NCBI GenBank assembly: GCA_907165135.1
Contig: OU015567.1
Location: 13,149,001 to 13,213,000, forward strand
DNA from: Oikopleura dioica
Taxonomy: Eukaryota; Chordata; Appendicularia; Copelata; Oikopleuridae
Direction of reading: 5' to 3'
Length of the DNA stretch: 64,000 bases
Both the position numbers and the translations under genes were made by a program. Positions 1 to 11,881 of the stretch are shown one piece after another (the stretch's first letter is position 1; each line of letters begins with the position of its first letter). Below the pieces are notes generated by a model, which searched no databases, was not told the origin of the DNA, and saw only the letters and a list, made by a program, of their open reading frames with translations.

Positions 1-1253
1 GATATCGAGTGGTACCGTTCATATTTCGTTGTTGAAAATCAGCGTCGACATATCCCAGGACTTGGGTTTGACCTGAAGTCGCAGAATCTACACAGGCCTG
101 GATCGCTTCGATTTCTGTGTCGTCGATTTTTACTGGAGCATCTCGTGTCTGAGTTTCGATTTAATAAGCATTCGACTTTCTTGCCCTGATTTCTTACCTG
201 AACCACGATATTCACATTGGGTCCCCCATGGCGTAAGCTGAGCCAGAATGAGTCTCTGCACTTTTTCTCCCCGGTATGATCCTAGAAAGTTTTCTTTACA
301 CTGCCCTGTTTTCTTTACATTACCTCGTCGACAGACGGCCAGAAAAAGAGAGGAACATAGAGTTTCTGTTTCGGAGCACATTCTGGAGGAAGCGGAATTT
401 CAGCCTCAACAGGGTCGGTTGTTATTCCTTCCAGCGCGTCGTTCATGCTGTCCATGATTGTTTGGATTAGTTCTTGGTTTGATGAGTGACCGACTCCATG
501 TGGCTCTTGCGGGGATGATGTAGGGTAGGTCTTGAGAATATCATAACGGGTTGAATGAGGTTATTATACAGTACCTGAATTGATACTGGGTAATGATGAT
601 CAGCGTCATTAGCGTTATGGACATCAACGAGTGGCACGGGCGCGACGTTGTCATTGATGTGAATACCATTCTGGGAGAAAGTTGGGACGAGTTCTATTTT
701 GCCACTTGCACATTCTTCTCGTGTATCTTGAAAGTGCCGAAGCGATTTATCTTTCGCGATGCATCTGTTTTTGTACTCCTCGATCTCGCACTGCACACCC
801 CCTTTATTTCATTGAAATTAACTTATTTTTCTGAGTAGACTTACCATCGAAACAACAAGCACAGTTATTTCCTAGTTCAGGTTTCCATTCACACACGCAA
901 GATGATTTCTTTTTCGTCCAAATTTTAAAAGGAGCCAGTTCAGAATTATCTGCTGTGCAGATATTTTTATCGAGGCAGTCATAGCATCGATGTTTGTTGT
1001 GAATTCCGCATTGACACGCTCCCTATGATTTTCCATTTTCAATCATATGAAACTCGACTTACATTGACGCATTCTGCACAATCGGTCCTTGTCTTATCGA
1101 AATCACAGATTCCATCGGAGTATTTCTTCACAAAAATCTCCAAGGCTTCTCATCATCATCGTCGTGCATACCCACCATGTGTCTTGATGGAGAAAACGAG
1201 CTATCAATCTTTCCGATCTTTAAAAATATCGAAAATATTGTCAATTTTTTCAT
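1..1253 (-). CDS. secreted Cys-rich protein with spherulin-4-like domain (3' end beyond window)
   Basis: Spliced gene read leftward, running off the left edge. It starts at the ATG at 1253 (MKKLTIFSIF, a weak signal peptide). About seven exons join in phase with short GT-AG introns (for example about 1022-1060, 796-840, 548-590, 277-318 and 164-210). The N-terminal half is cysteine-rich (GACQCGIHNKHRCYDC, CVCEWKPELGNNCACC) and EGF-like in feel. The C-terminal half reads LYVPLFFWPSVDE, then NVNIVVQTRDAP, then QVLGYVDADFQQR. This matches in order the PlYiYP, viiNP and vlGYV blocks of the spherulation-specific family 4 fold. The family's biochemical role is not well defined. I infer an extracellular protein. 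The last intron in view and the true C-terminus cannot be checked here. Confidence 0.6.
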
Positions 1254-1464
1254 TTTTCGTGCTTCTCTCACTTTGTTCTTAGGCTAAGGCCAGTTTCTAC
1301 AAGTACCTTTTCTGGACTACATGAATAATAAAGCGAGCTACCGGACATTAGAAGCTGATTAAACATTTGCAATGCCCCTTGTAGTACTCGGCAAAGATCA
1401 CTGTTATTAATTTTCAGTGAAATAACACGTTAGAAGGGAAATTGCTCGTGACGCATTATTTTAG

Positions 1465-2217
1465 GACGGGCGGATCAAGGAAAACGACAAGATTCTCGCC
1501 ATTAATAATCATTCCCTGCACGGATATGGTGAGTTCATCTTTTTCTTTATCTCTTCAAATTGATTTCTTTAGACAATGAAACAGCACTAGAAGTCATCCG
1601 CCAAAACCTCGCGAGTTATAGTCGCTCCGAAGTTCTCATAAAAGTCGAAAGACCAAAAACATCTGTAAAGAAATCACTCTCATACCCAAACTCGTTCGTC
1701 ATTTCAAAGGTATCTCTCCTCCAGAATACGATTTTTACAACTTTCTCAGCCTCATTCACCCCGGAAAACCGACTCACTTCCTCGACAGTTCAACGATTCG
1801 TACATTATGGCAACTCAGCACGGCATCCGTACATTCTCACTCGACTCCAATTCCGCAAAATCCGGTATCAATAGATCGCAAAGCCTGCACGAGTGCAACT
1901 CCGCTCAAAACAAAATCATCAATAAATGCGATTCAATGAGTTATATAGGTACTGCTTGTCAATACGTATACTTGAACACAAAGCTTGATTTCGATCTTGA
2001 TTTGAATATTCTTTGGAATATTCGATTAAAACAATTTTCAGAGTGCTCGATCGACTCTGAAGAGTCCGACTATCTCGCCTTCGAGCGTGAGAGCTCAATG
2101 CGCAAAAGTTTCCACGAAAATCGCAAGCAATCGAACTCGCCCCCGGCCAAATTCTTCAACATGTATGACGCGTATCGAAAAAAGAAAAACGGTAAATTTA
2201 TCGACATTGTGATCTAA
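1465..2217 (+). CDS. PDZ-domain protein (5' end not found)
   Basis: The first exon I can support follows an acceptor at 1464 and reads DGRIKENDKILAINNHSL, the betaC-betaD block of a PDZ domain. A GT-AG intron (1529-1573) leads to DNETALEVIRQ, the alphaB helix, then VLIKVERPK. Later exons (about 1751-1951 and 2041-2217) encode a Ser/Asn-rich tail ending in FIDIVI. The GLGF strand of the PDZ should lie upstream, but no open exon with an ATG is obvious between 1254 and 1464, so the 5' part is missing from this model. PDZ proteins normally act as cytoplasmic scaffolds that bind C-termini of partners. The partner is unknown. The hydrophobic C-terminus of this protein could itself be a PDZ ligand, which is inference. 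Confidence 0.6.
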
Positions 2218-2387
2218 TCCTTTCAATTTTATGCAATACTCTTCTCCTAACATTGTAAAATATATTGTTATAACTTCTGTATTGTGAGCTGTTCTTGATT
2301 TCGGAAAAATGGGGTTCAGGAGCGATCGCGCGGATAGTTCGCGGGCTAATCTACAGCGCGGGCAAAAAGGGGCGACCCGCGCGGGCT

Positions 2388-4064
2388 ATGGCGAGAAAGC
2401 GCTCCGCTTCTCAACCAGACGTGTCTCAGGATTTCACCTGGGAGCCACACAGTAAGCTCACACTTACTCCCGTAAAAGTCACAAATCACGGACTGCGGCA
2501 CCCATCACTACTTGCTCAATATTTGAGCGCTTCATCCTTTTTTCGTTCTAATGTTTTCATTGATAATTTTCTTATAGAGCACTATGATTACACTCCAAAG
2601 GTATTCTAGTTTTCAAATTCAACTAAACCAAAGGGCATTTTTGCGCGTTTGCAGTGAACGATAATTAATTATCCCGCTTCACTCGAATATTCCATTCTAT
2701 GCATTTGATAACAACAGGGCTTATTAAACATCCTTACAATATTGGTATTTAGAATGTACAGATTTAAAATATCAATTCCACAAAAATATCAATTAATTTC
2801 ATAACTCACCTCGGATGAATTGGTAAAGTATTCTTAGTCCATATTCTTATTGAGTAGATATCTGCTAGAGATATTCTACTTTCTCGATCTATAAATAATA
2901 ATCGACACATTCTTTTTAAAATCTCCTCGTTGATTTCAAAATCCTTGGTGCTTTAGTCAATTTTTTTTCATCACTAAAACATATTATAAAATATATAATA
3001 TGCATGTTTGTTTATTGTTTGCTTATGTCGTCTTTCATGTTGCTTGTTGTTTGAATTCATGTTAACGCCTTCAAAAATATATCCACAATTCATGTTCGCT
3101 TTCTTTCAACTTCCAACTTTGTTGATGGAGCTTTTAGGCAATCATTCCCCGCGTTCGAGATCTATCGAGCGAAATCGACGAGCCACAGAAGGCAACAAGA
3201 TCCACAAACGTTATCAGACGAACGCGTCCGCAAGCTCTACGTCGAGTTTTCAGGTAGCTTCGCAGCCAAAGCCGTGTTTCGATAGAGTTTAGTCTTCACG
3301 TCGATCTTCCAGCTCTTCCAGAGGAAGAACGAGCTCCAACGAGTTCGGAAGCGGTTCAGAGAAGAGCCAGCTACTGCGTCGCTCGGCCAGCTCCGATCGA
3401 GCGAGTGTCAGCACCCGTGCCAGTACGAGCGGCGTCAGCTCAATCGGAGCCGCAAGCAACTCCGCTCGCTCGCCGCCGATGGCGCCGTGCTCTTACGACC
3501 CTGGCAGGGAGAGGCCCCCGCCACGAATTACCCCCGCCTCCGCTCCCAGACAGCAACACAACGGCCGACATTTCTACGCGCACTTCAGCGAAGAAGACCG
3601 TCGCAGATATGACCAGTAAGCGAAAACGACTCATAAGGAACTCATCGATTTCAGAATTCGTAAAGCAACGGTGGATCTGGGCCGCCGAAAAGTTGAAAGT
3701 AAAGAAAAAGACGACTGCAAAAACGGCAACGATGCACCCAACTTACGCGCTCTCAGCGGAAAGTACCTCCCAATCGTCACTGAGCCAAAGTATCCAACGA
3801 TCGGCCGGTAGTGCATATATTTTTCTTCGGCTTCAATTTTTATCTAGTGTGAAAATGGCGAATCGGTACCGTTCTCCCGGGACGATCTCTTGTCAAGATT
3901 TCCGACCGCATCAGCCGACGAGCGCCCGGCCCTTCTTTACTCCGGGCGCTTCGACACCGAAATCCTCCGAAACCAAACGATCCAATTCAGTCAACCGCCG
4001 CATAGACTACGATTCAGTTCCTCGCACCATGGGGCCTTCTATTTCTCGTTCAAAAGTTATTTGA
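2388..4064 (+). CDS. Ser/Arg-rich disordered protein, unrecognised
   Basis: The start ATG at 2388 gives MARKRSASQPDVSQDFTW, split at 2451 by a GT-AG intron. A small exon at about 2578-2600 (HYDYTPK) follows. The main exons at about 3140-3254, 3294-3615, 3653-3809 and 3852-4064 join in phase and read as a low-complexity Ser/Arg/Pro-rich chain (SSRRSSSSSRGRTSS, DFRPHQPTSARPFFTPG), ending SRSKVI. The high GC of these exons against AT-rich flanks and the consistent splice phases support coding. No domain is recognised. The link between the 2.6-kb exon and the 3.1-kb exon is uncertain, so this could be two genes. It could be a cytoplasmic or nuclear disordered protein, but no function is assigned. 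Confidence 0.5.
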
Positions 4065-4300
4065 TTGTCAACACGCAAAGAATCACCAATTCCACCTTCT
4101 CATTATTTCCTCTTCTTAAAATATTGTTTTCTGCCTCTACTGCCTTCAACCCTAAATCAGCAACAAATCCACGACTTCACTGTATCTACGAAATACCAAA
4201 AATAAATTCGAGCTTTATTTCAAAGAACTTTTATTGTTTTATGTCATAAATATGAAGTCTATGCAGCAATGGAAGTTTCTTTATAAGCAGTGGAAAAGAT

Positions 4301-5783
4301 TCAATTTTTCCTTTTCATTTCCTTGAGATAATTCGTAAAGCGGGAGCCTTCTCTTCTCAGAAGCTCGCACCGTGCATCTACTTTCGATAAGTCAGAATTG
4401 TCGCAGAGGTGTTCAAGTTCTGCCCGAGCAATTTTAAGTTCTTTGACTTCCGTAGCCATTTTTTCTTTCCCGAAGAGTTCAATTTTCATGTCTAGTTCAG
4501 CACTTGCCGCTTCATAAAGAACAACATCCAGATGATTTTTCTCCAGAATAAATTTCTTAAAATTTGGCTTTAAATCAGCAATTTCATGTCAGAGTAGTGC
4601 TTGTAAAAGTAACCAATTTTTTCTGCTTATGTGCTCGGAGAATAATCATCACGATGAACATGACGGTTATTGATCTCAAAACTGTTTCTACACGATGCTT
4701 ACCGTCAGGTTTTGTGGTAAATCACCGACACCAAAGGTCTTTGCCGCGGAGTTGTCCTTTGCTTTTAGTGACAGAATATCATCTAGTTTTAGATGCCACA
4801 TGTCTTTGAGGAGAATGAGGCATTCATCGAAACGCTCAGTCAGCAGAATCAGGTCGTAGTATTCTACCGCCCATTGAGATGCTTCTTCGATTGTCGCTTT
4901 TTGAGGATCGATTCTGGACAGACCCAGATCGAACGTATTTTGACTTACGAAATTCTTGGAGGTCTCCCACGGAGAGCCAGGGAAAATCTGATTTCCTTCC
5001 ATTTTCATAAGTGCTCGCTGAAAGTCTTCGATGCTTCTTTCTTTGACACCAAATTTTGACCAGGCGGAGAAAAAATAGTGGAAATGCGAAACCACTTGTC
5101 CCAGAGGATGGCGGATTATAGTGAGCCTAGAGGCATTCGGAAGGACTTGATCTACGAATGGACTCTTTTCACGGGCTTCGTATAGTTAATCTTGATTAAT
5201 CTTTCGAGGATTCGTCAAGCCTGCTTACATTTGCATAATTTATATTTCAAGATATCCTGGCCACCGTGAATAATCGGCGTTTATTTTTACAACGCAAATC
5301 CTTTTCGACAAATACGAAGTAATTGAAGTCCTTAGGCCCGTCCCCAGTTGTTATGATTCGCGATAACGTCGTAATTTTCGTCAGGTTCATCCGTACAACC
5401 TTTGTGAAATCCGGAGTTCCCTTCGCATAACACTACACCATGGGGAGGAAAGCCGATTGTAAGGTTCCTTGACATGGCATATCTTTTTTGATGGTTGAAA
5501 CGATGAATACATAATAAATTATTATTAGCAATCTAAGTCTATTTCCGTGTTAAACTGTCCTGAAAATGATGCTCTGGAGAGTTGATCCTCCTGTTTTGTG
5601 GGTTTTGCAAAAATAAATTTGTTTTGGGTTTTCTCTTTTCCATTCGACAGCTTTGTCAAATTTAGCGGGCAGCTTATCTTCTTTAGAATATCTCTGATGC
5701 AAGTTGTTCGCGTTTATGATAATTAATAATACGCATAAAAAACTTATAACAATAGACTTCAGGGAAAAGAACTTTTCAGACAT
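4301..5783 (-). CDS. galactose-3-O-sulfotransferase family protein
   Basis: Four exons: 5783-5560, about 5467-5335, about 5190-4704 and about 4560-4301. A short cytoplasmic N-terminus and one membrane anchor (IVISFLCVLLIIINAN) mark a Golgi type II enzyme. The PAPS-binding motifs are clear: 5'-phosphosulfate loop FCKTHKTGGSTLQSI, and the 3'-phosphate block LTIIRHPLGQVVSHFHYFF. ERFDECLILLKDMW and the C-terminal NHLDVVLYEAA block also fit the Gal3ST/cerebroside sulfotransferase family. It should transfer sulfate from PAPS to the 3-OH of galactose on glycolipids or glycans. Intron 1 (5468-5559) must be GA-AG to join SIIF to RNLTIGFPPHG in frame. The exact subfamily and substrate cannot be told from the sequence. 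Confidence 0.85.
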
Positions 5784-6020
5784 GTCTGATCTAGACTTGT
5801 TAGATTGTCCGGCTTTTCACAATTTCTTGATCTCTCTCAGCTCTCGCGCGCCGCTTATTTTGTTTTCATGATCACGAACAAATAGTACTCTTGAATAACG
5901 AGAAGTGCCTTTTAGACCACTATTGCCGGTATAATCGAGACAAAATTGACAGATAAGGCTCATAATGCTAATATAATTCCGCCAAGTTGTAAAATTTTAT
6001 TATCCAGCTATTACGAAGGA

Positions 6021-8394
6021 TCAAATTGAACTCTGAAGATGCAGTTTGAGAAGAATTCCAAAGGAGGCGAAGAAAACTGTGGAAGTCAAAGCCAGCGCCC
6101 AAAAATGACTAAAATGTAACTCAAATTTCTATGTTCTTATCATGTTCAGAATATATAATTAACTCTACTTATTGAATTCTTTTATAAAAAACTTCATTAC
6201 ACTGGGTGCTCATTTTTTTATCATAATCTGAAATTGGGCGGCCCAATTTGGGCCACAAAATGGTCGTCATTCTTATACGTACCTGAACATCTTTCCATAG
6301 AAGCGCCAAGCAAGTGTTAAATCTTCTTCGGAGAACGAAATCGCATTTTCTAAAATTGAATTTATTACGCGGTGTAATTTACATTAATCATGCCAATTAC
6401 AAGTAAATATATTTTTAAAGAAGGTACCTTTTAAAGTCACCGTGTCTAGTGATGCACGTTTTTTATATTTTTCCTGCGGTTTTTCCTTTTCCGCTTTGTG
6501 GAGGATGACAGCCGGGATCACATAGCTCGCAAAATGAATTTTTTCGTAAAATTTTGCCGAGTAAAACGAAAACTTTGCTTTATAAATTGTAAAATTCTGC
6601 ACTTGATCGGGGGTCTTATCTTCGTTCCAAAGAACCATTACTGTGGTAAAAACGAGTTATATTAGGGCAAAAGAGAATAATACGTACCTGTTAGAATTTG
6701 AGCAAACACACTTGACAAGGTGCTCACAAGAAACAGAAGCAGTAATTCTGGGGAGGAGCTGGTCAGATTTTTGAAATCGAAGCATATAATAGAATTCCTA
6801 TTCTATTTGAGCGACATTCTGTCAAATATGTGTCAATCACTTTTAAAATTTCAAATAAGCCTAAGAGCGCCAAAAACTGGAATCGATTGTGTCAAAACGT
6901 CAAGATAGACAACAATTGTCAAGAGCATGGTCACCTTAATTATCATTGAGCCAACTTACCTTCAATCGTATTTTTAGGTATAAAATCTTATAACAATGAT
7001 TTTATTTTATTCCATACCTGAAACCCTATTGCCTCGCCACTGCTGACGGGTATCCAAAGCCCTAAAGTCCGTTAAATTGTGAACAATTATCCATCTTTAC
7101 CTAGGCACACTAGAATATTCATGCAAATAAGTGGGTAAAACAAGGTAATTTGATAATAGATAATATTTCGCTTCAGCGAAAACGTCGTCGAAAAGGTGGA
7201 AAAGACGCTTCCATCTGGTCCTTCTTTTTCAGAAATTTCAAACTAAAAGAGTATTTTTGAAAGAGATGGAGTGTGTTTACCTTGTAGGCTTTGAACTGCC
7301 ACTCTTCGTTTTCCTGGTAGAAGGCATTATACAAAACGTCTTCTTGAGTGTCATCATAATCCAATCCTGTCATGTTTGAGACGTCGCCCTGATATCCGTT
7401 TCGCTTGATCCATCGAGAAGCTGAGAATTTCAGCTCTTCGGTTTTAAATCCTGGTGTAGCGATGTCAATCGAGCATTCTTGCGAGTCGAATGGATACAAG
7501 CCCAATTGCATGTCGCACATAATAAGAGCTCGTACTTTTTCGTAGTAGAACACTTCGCCAATGTGGGAGACGTGAAATCGCGTCGATTCTTGACCCTTTT
7601 TCTGGTTCAATTTTTACGTCAGATCGTCAGTTTTTCGCAACTTAGCATATTACGCGGAAATTAAGCCATATTTTAGCGACTAGTAAAAGCAGAAACAGAG
7701 GCCTGAGATTTTCCCATAGTACAATGGTTGATCCTCGATTGGGAAGGGCACTTTATCTCGTCGCTTCCCAATCGAGGACTCGGCGCGCGCTTCCCAATCG
7801 AGGATCAACCATAGTACGTCCTGTAGTGATCCACTTGTCGACATTGGATATTTCAAGCTTTGGTTTCCAAAAACATTCGTTGCAGAGTGACATTTTCTGG
7901 ATCAGATCGTAATCTTCGGGAAACCATGCGAGTCTACTGTCGAACCAGGAAGAGTGAATTTCAAAAGTGACATCCATCAACGAGCCAGCGAGGTCGATTT
8001 CGTTAATGCTAATCAACTCGAGAAAAATGTCAACCTTGATGACGTTGTTGTCACGCCGAACGATCTCGTTGCCTTCACGCTTGTATCTTGGGTTGAGCGG
8101 AGAGATGCTCCTTTGGTAACCTTCTTCTAGCTGCACCAAAAGTTTCTCCTCCGTGAACTCTGCATCTTTATTCCCAAAAAGGAAGGTCCCATTTATCCTG
8201 CCTATCGGTATCACAACTTAGTGACACCTTACCCCATCATTTTTGAAGAAAACACTGAACCACGGTCGGGTCTATCATTTCTTTTTCAACTACTTGTATC
8301 TTACGGGTATCGTGGGACCTATACGCAGGATAATTGCGGCCTTCACGAAGTGAGAAGCGAAGAGAAATTTCAAGAGAAAAATCAAGACTTTCAT
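6021..8394 (-). CDS. Cys-loop ligand-gated ion channel subunit
   Basis: Pentameric receptor subunit in about ten exons. The start at 8394 gives a signal peptide (MKVLIFLLKFLFASHFVKA). The ligand-binding domain includes WFPEDYDLIQ, FWKPKLEI and a canonical 13-residue Cys-loop (CDMQLGLYPFDSQEC). Then follow pre-M1/M1 (FSLKRNIIYYQITLFYPLIC), a linker with GEAI at the M2 mouth, M2 (VTMLLTIVVYLDVLTQSIP), M3 (LLLLFLVSTLSSVFAQ), a basic M3-M4 loop, and M4 (ALTSTVFFASFGILLKLHL) ending at TGA 6021. The glutamate in the GE motif resembles cation-selective nicotinic-type channels. No vicinal Cys pair is seen in loop C, so it looks like a non-alpha-type subunit. The M2-M3 intron appears to be GC-AG. A small transposon sits in the intron at 7589-7817. 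Ligand unknown. Confidence 0.85.
7722..7814. mobile_element. mariner-type MITE (TIR GTGGTGAATCC-like family), 93 bp
   Basis: Flanked by TA at 7720-7721 and 7815-7816. The ends are inverted repeats CAATGGTTGATCCTCG and CTATGGTTGATCCTCG, and the core CCTCGATTGGGAAG occurs three times (one forward, two reverse). CA(G/A)TGG-type ends and TA target duplications are typical of Tc1/mariner elements. It is non-autonomous and lies in an intron of the Cys-loop receptor, starting within the splice donor. It is related to the copy at 41930-42088. Confidence 0.85.
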
Positions 8395-8888
8395 TTATTT
8401 GTGATAGAAAATTTCATCAGGTGGCATCTTTTATACTCGCGCAAAAGTATTGCACCAAATTTATAGCCGCAAATTATGATTGTCGACAATGCTGCTTATA
8501 CCATCAAAACGCCAATTATGCCACGATAATCCCATAAAATTACACGGTAGAAAGCTTTTGTCACAAAATATGCTGTATTTTTTGCGAGTGAAAAATTTCT
8601 TTCTTTTATAATTTGTGAGGTCTTTTTGGAACAAGCATTATTCTTTCATCGTCTTTAATGAAATCAAGGAAGAAAATCAAGTCAGATTCAGTATTTTCAT
8701 CGCATTCCTTGCTTTTTCTGAGATAGGTCAAAGTTCATTATATTAAAAAAGAGTTTTGAATAGGAGAAAAAGTGTACGAGAAAAACATATTTGCGGATGA
8801 GTATTTTTATATCTCCTTCACAAAATTTCTATTTGGATAGCCCATATAAAATGCTTGGCTCAAACGATATTCTTGGACAAAGAGAAAA
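8395..8888. other. intergenic, divergent upstream region
   Basis: An AT-rich stretch between the divergently transcribed Cys-loop receptor (start 8394, minus) and P450 (start 8889, plus). It should hold both promoters. I see no gene, repeat or clear motif beyond AT-rich tracts. Confidence 0.6.
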
Positions 8889-10632
8889 ATGCTATCTTAT
8901 ATAGCTGCCACAGTATTTTCGCTTTTCTTATGTCGATTTTTGCAAATATGGCTCAAGTACAAATTCCATCCGATTCCAAGTCATCCTTACCCGCTTCGAA
9001 AAGATTTGAACGCAGAGGTCATCGGGAGAGCTGTTAAAAATGGAACACTCCCCAAAATTTTTCGACCAAAGATGTTTCCGTTCTCTTCCTACAGCAATGG
9101 TTACATTCTCACTGATTTCAAGATGATCAAAGAAGCTTTTTCGCAAAAAGAACTTTCGAACAGAGAGGGGTCAGAAAAACAGAGCCAAGAGATAGCCAGC
9201 GACAGGGCATTCATCGGACTTGATAAAAAGGCGCATGAAATTCTTGGTCCAGATGACCAACTTATAAAAAACGGCCCTGGAAATTTCATCGGCATCGGAG
9301 ATGGCCCATATGATGCTGTGCACAAATCATTCAGACAAATGTGGTTTGATACCTCAAAACGACTCACCGGAAAGAACCGAATGATCGAAATCATGCAGCA
9401 AAGTTCCAGCTCTGTGAACGAGATTTTACTCCGGGAAGGGAGCAAAGAAAGTGGCATGGATCCAAAAAGAGTATTTATGAACGGAACAATGAATGTCATC
9501 ACCGGCTTTGCTTTTGGAAACACCATGGAATTCGACGATCCAGGTACTGATAATTTCAAATATTTTCATACTTCATAAATGGTTTTTTAGTCTTCAAAGA
9601 AATCGCCAACGCTGTGACTACAATATTTAAATTTTTCAGCGTTTCAATTTTGAAAAGAACCATTGCCGGAAAAGTCCCATCTTGGGTCACTAGAAATTTT
9701 GTTTATCAGAGAATTTGGCACAGTTTTCTCAAAGAAAGAAACGAAGTCGTTCTAAAGTTTCACGAGTTTCTTCACAAACAAATCGTTAACCATCGGATCG
9801 ACTTGGACAAAAACAACCCTCGGGACTATCTTGGTAATAGCGAACTGTTTTTTCTTTCCTTTATTTCAAGATATGCTTCTTATTGCTGCTGAGAAAGAAA
9901 AACGACTTGGGTATGATGTCGTGGTCGCTACAGTTCTTGGAATATATCTTGGAGCGAGCGATACTCTTGCGTAAGATAAACTAAAAAGTAGAGAAAAAAG
10001 AACAATTTTATAGAAACCAACTCTCGTGGTTCTGCGTCACTCTTGCTGATCACCCAGAAGTACAAGAAAAGATGTACGAGGAAATAATCGCTTCTCTTGA
10101 TAATGAGAATGAAATCAAGAAGGAGAACTGCCCCTTTACGAGATCAGTTTTGCTTGAATGCCAAAGATGGAATCCCGTCGTCGATAGTTTGCTCCACCGA
10201 GCGTCGGAAGACATTGTTGTCGACGGAGTTTTTATTGAAAAAGGCTCCACTCTTCAAGGTTTGAAAAGGATTTTCTCGCAAATCGTGATTTCTAGCATCT
10301 CTGACGGCTGTAATGCACAACCCAGCAAACTTTCCGGAGCCAGAAAAGTTCATCCCTGATCGATTTTACAAAAACGGAGAGTTCGTTAATGACGTTAAAG
10401 TAGTCAGCTTCTCCATCGGCCTTCGGAACTGCATTGGCAAACAGATTGCAATCGATGAGTATTTCATTTTCACGACGAATATCATTCGCGACTTCCGCTT
10501 ATCTAGGTATGTACAGAGATCGTTGTGCATAATTTACTTGTTTTTAGAAAATCGAAATCTATGAAGATCGCGAACCATCGATTTTTACGAATCCCCGAAG
10601 AAGGCCACGTTCGATTCGAAAAACGCAATTAA
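8889..10632 (+). CDS. cytochrome P450 (clan 2-like)
   Basis: Six exons with clean boundaries: 8889-9543, 9591-9833, 9871-9970, 10014-10258, 10296-10506 and 10548-10632. The start gives an N-terminal membrane anchor (MLSYIAATVFSLFLCRFLQI) and a Pro-rich hinge (HPIPSHPYPL). The I-helix oxygen motif reads GASDTLA, the K-helix ExxR is LLECQRW, the PERF region is FPEPEKFIPDRF, and the haem ligand loop is FSIGLRNCIGKQIA with the invariant Cys. It is an ER monooxygenase that needs P450 reductase. The overall layout resembles animal clan 2 enzymes, but substrate and subfamily cannot be assigned. All key residues are present, so the enzyme looks intact. Confidence 0.93.
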
Positions 10633-10679
10633 TCTACTTTCTTCTTCGCTGAAATAAAACAGATCTTGATTGTAATTTC

Positions 10680-11021
10680 TCAATGAAGTTCAAGAAAAAG
10701 CTGGGCGGACTCCGAACCAGCTTGAGCCTTGCCCAAACACATGCTCAAGGCGAGTGGATTGAACTTGTTTACGAATGCGGCTTTGCCTGTCAAAACAAAA
10801 TGTTGGGTACTTGGCTTTTCAATACTCTGCCCAGTTTTTGAAGAAATAAAAGAGCAAGCTCGTGTTTCCGCTTGACCATTGTCCAAGTGTGCCTTAATTG
10901 CTTTCTGTTTACTTTTTCGCAATATCACTTTGATGAGAGACTTTTGATGCAGACTCCGCGGCTTTGGCGAAGAATACTGTATTATTCCTTTATTAAAACG
11001 AATATCTTTTATACAAAACAT
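10680..11021 (-). CDS. hypothetical protein, 113 aa, tail-to-tail with P450
   Basis: Single open frame of 113 residues ending 48 bases from the P450 stop on the opposite strand, a spacing typical of this compact genome. The C-terminal half reads as a mixed, non-repetitive chain (FVNKFNPLALSMCLGKAQ). The N-terminal 40 residues are basic and less convincing, so part of it could be an upstream intron or UTR. No family is recognised. It could be a chance frame. The non-biased composition over 340 bases in AT-rich DNA is the main support. Confidence 0.4.
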   Translation of the reverse strand: MFCIKDIRFNKGIIQYSSPKPRSLHQKSLIKVILRKSKQKAIKAHLDNGQAETRACSFISSKTGQSIEKPSTQHFVLTGKAAFVNKFNPLALSMCLGKAQAGSESAQLFLELH

Positions 11022-11881
11022 TAGTTAAAGACCATTCGATGATAATTTTTTCGTTGGCGGAAGATAGTCCTCATTTATGTACTAATTAGTCCATTTTTCG
11101 CAGCGGAGGAAGTGATATCACGCCAGTGAAATTTTTCACGCCTTACTGACCGACAAAGCGAGTAGATCATACCTAGTACTAATGATGCACAATGCCCTGA
11201 TCGTATCAAGCCCAAAATACGACATTGAAATGGTTATTTGAAAGTTTTAATCAACCTAAAAAAGTGCTCTGAATATAAATCGATTAGCTTATGTTTTTTG
11301 TAAGTGACTCAATTATTTCCGCAAACGAATCAGACTTTTTGAACAGTAAATTTTTAAATTCCCCTTTCAATTTAGATAATTTAACCTTCTGCCGCTCTTG
11401 GGCTCAATTTTCCTGTCAAATTATTCAATCGCTAATCTGACAATTTCGTTATTGAACCTTTTCAAAAGCTTCCTCCTTATTTATTCCTTTATTTAGCGAG
11501 AATATCAGCATTAACCTTTTTTTAATGAGTATTACGTCGAAATACTGTATACTTTCATATAATTTTTTTTCTGAAAAAGGACCCCTAGCCTGTCAAACTT
11601 TTGTAGGCTGTCTAAGTGGGGTCGCTCGGGCGCCGCGCCTCAAATCGCTAACGCGCGAATTTTTACCATCTTCTTATGGACCTAACTTTCTCAAATTAGC
11701 CTTTTCACAACTTTCCCCTTTCTCACCTTTACAAAGTACTTTTGCCGCTTTTTCGAATTGATAGAAAGAGAGAGGAAGTCAAAAAGAGATTCCATTCAGA
11801 ATATTCTTGGACGGACGTTTTTCTTGGCAGAATTTAAATGACAAGCTGATTGAGAAGAAAGAAACGACAGATTCTTAGAAC
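11022..11881. other. intergenic region upstream of perlecan-like gene
   Basis: An AT-rich region of about 860 bases. Nothing recognisable as a gene, RNA or repeat. The proximal part should contain the promoter of the proteoglycan gene. Confidence 0.5.

Noticed and set aside
3405-4064. 219-aa plus frame starting MSAPVPVRAASAQSEPQ
   Set aside because: The spliced neighbouring frame (Ser/Arg-rich) joins exons in phase and uses the same stop; this frame is a GC-rich shadow across introns.
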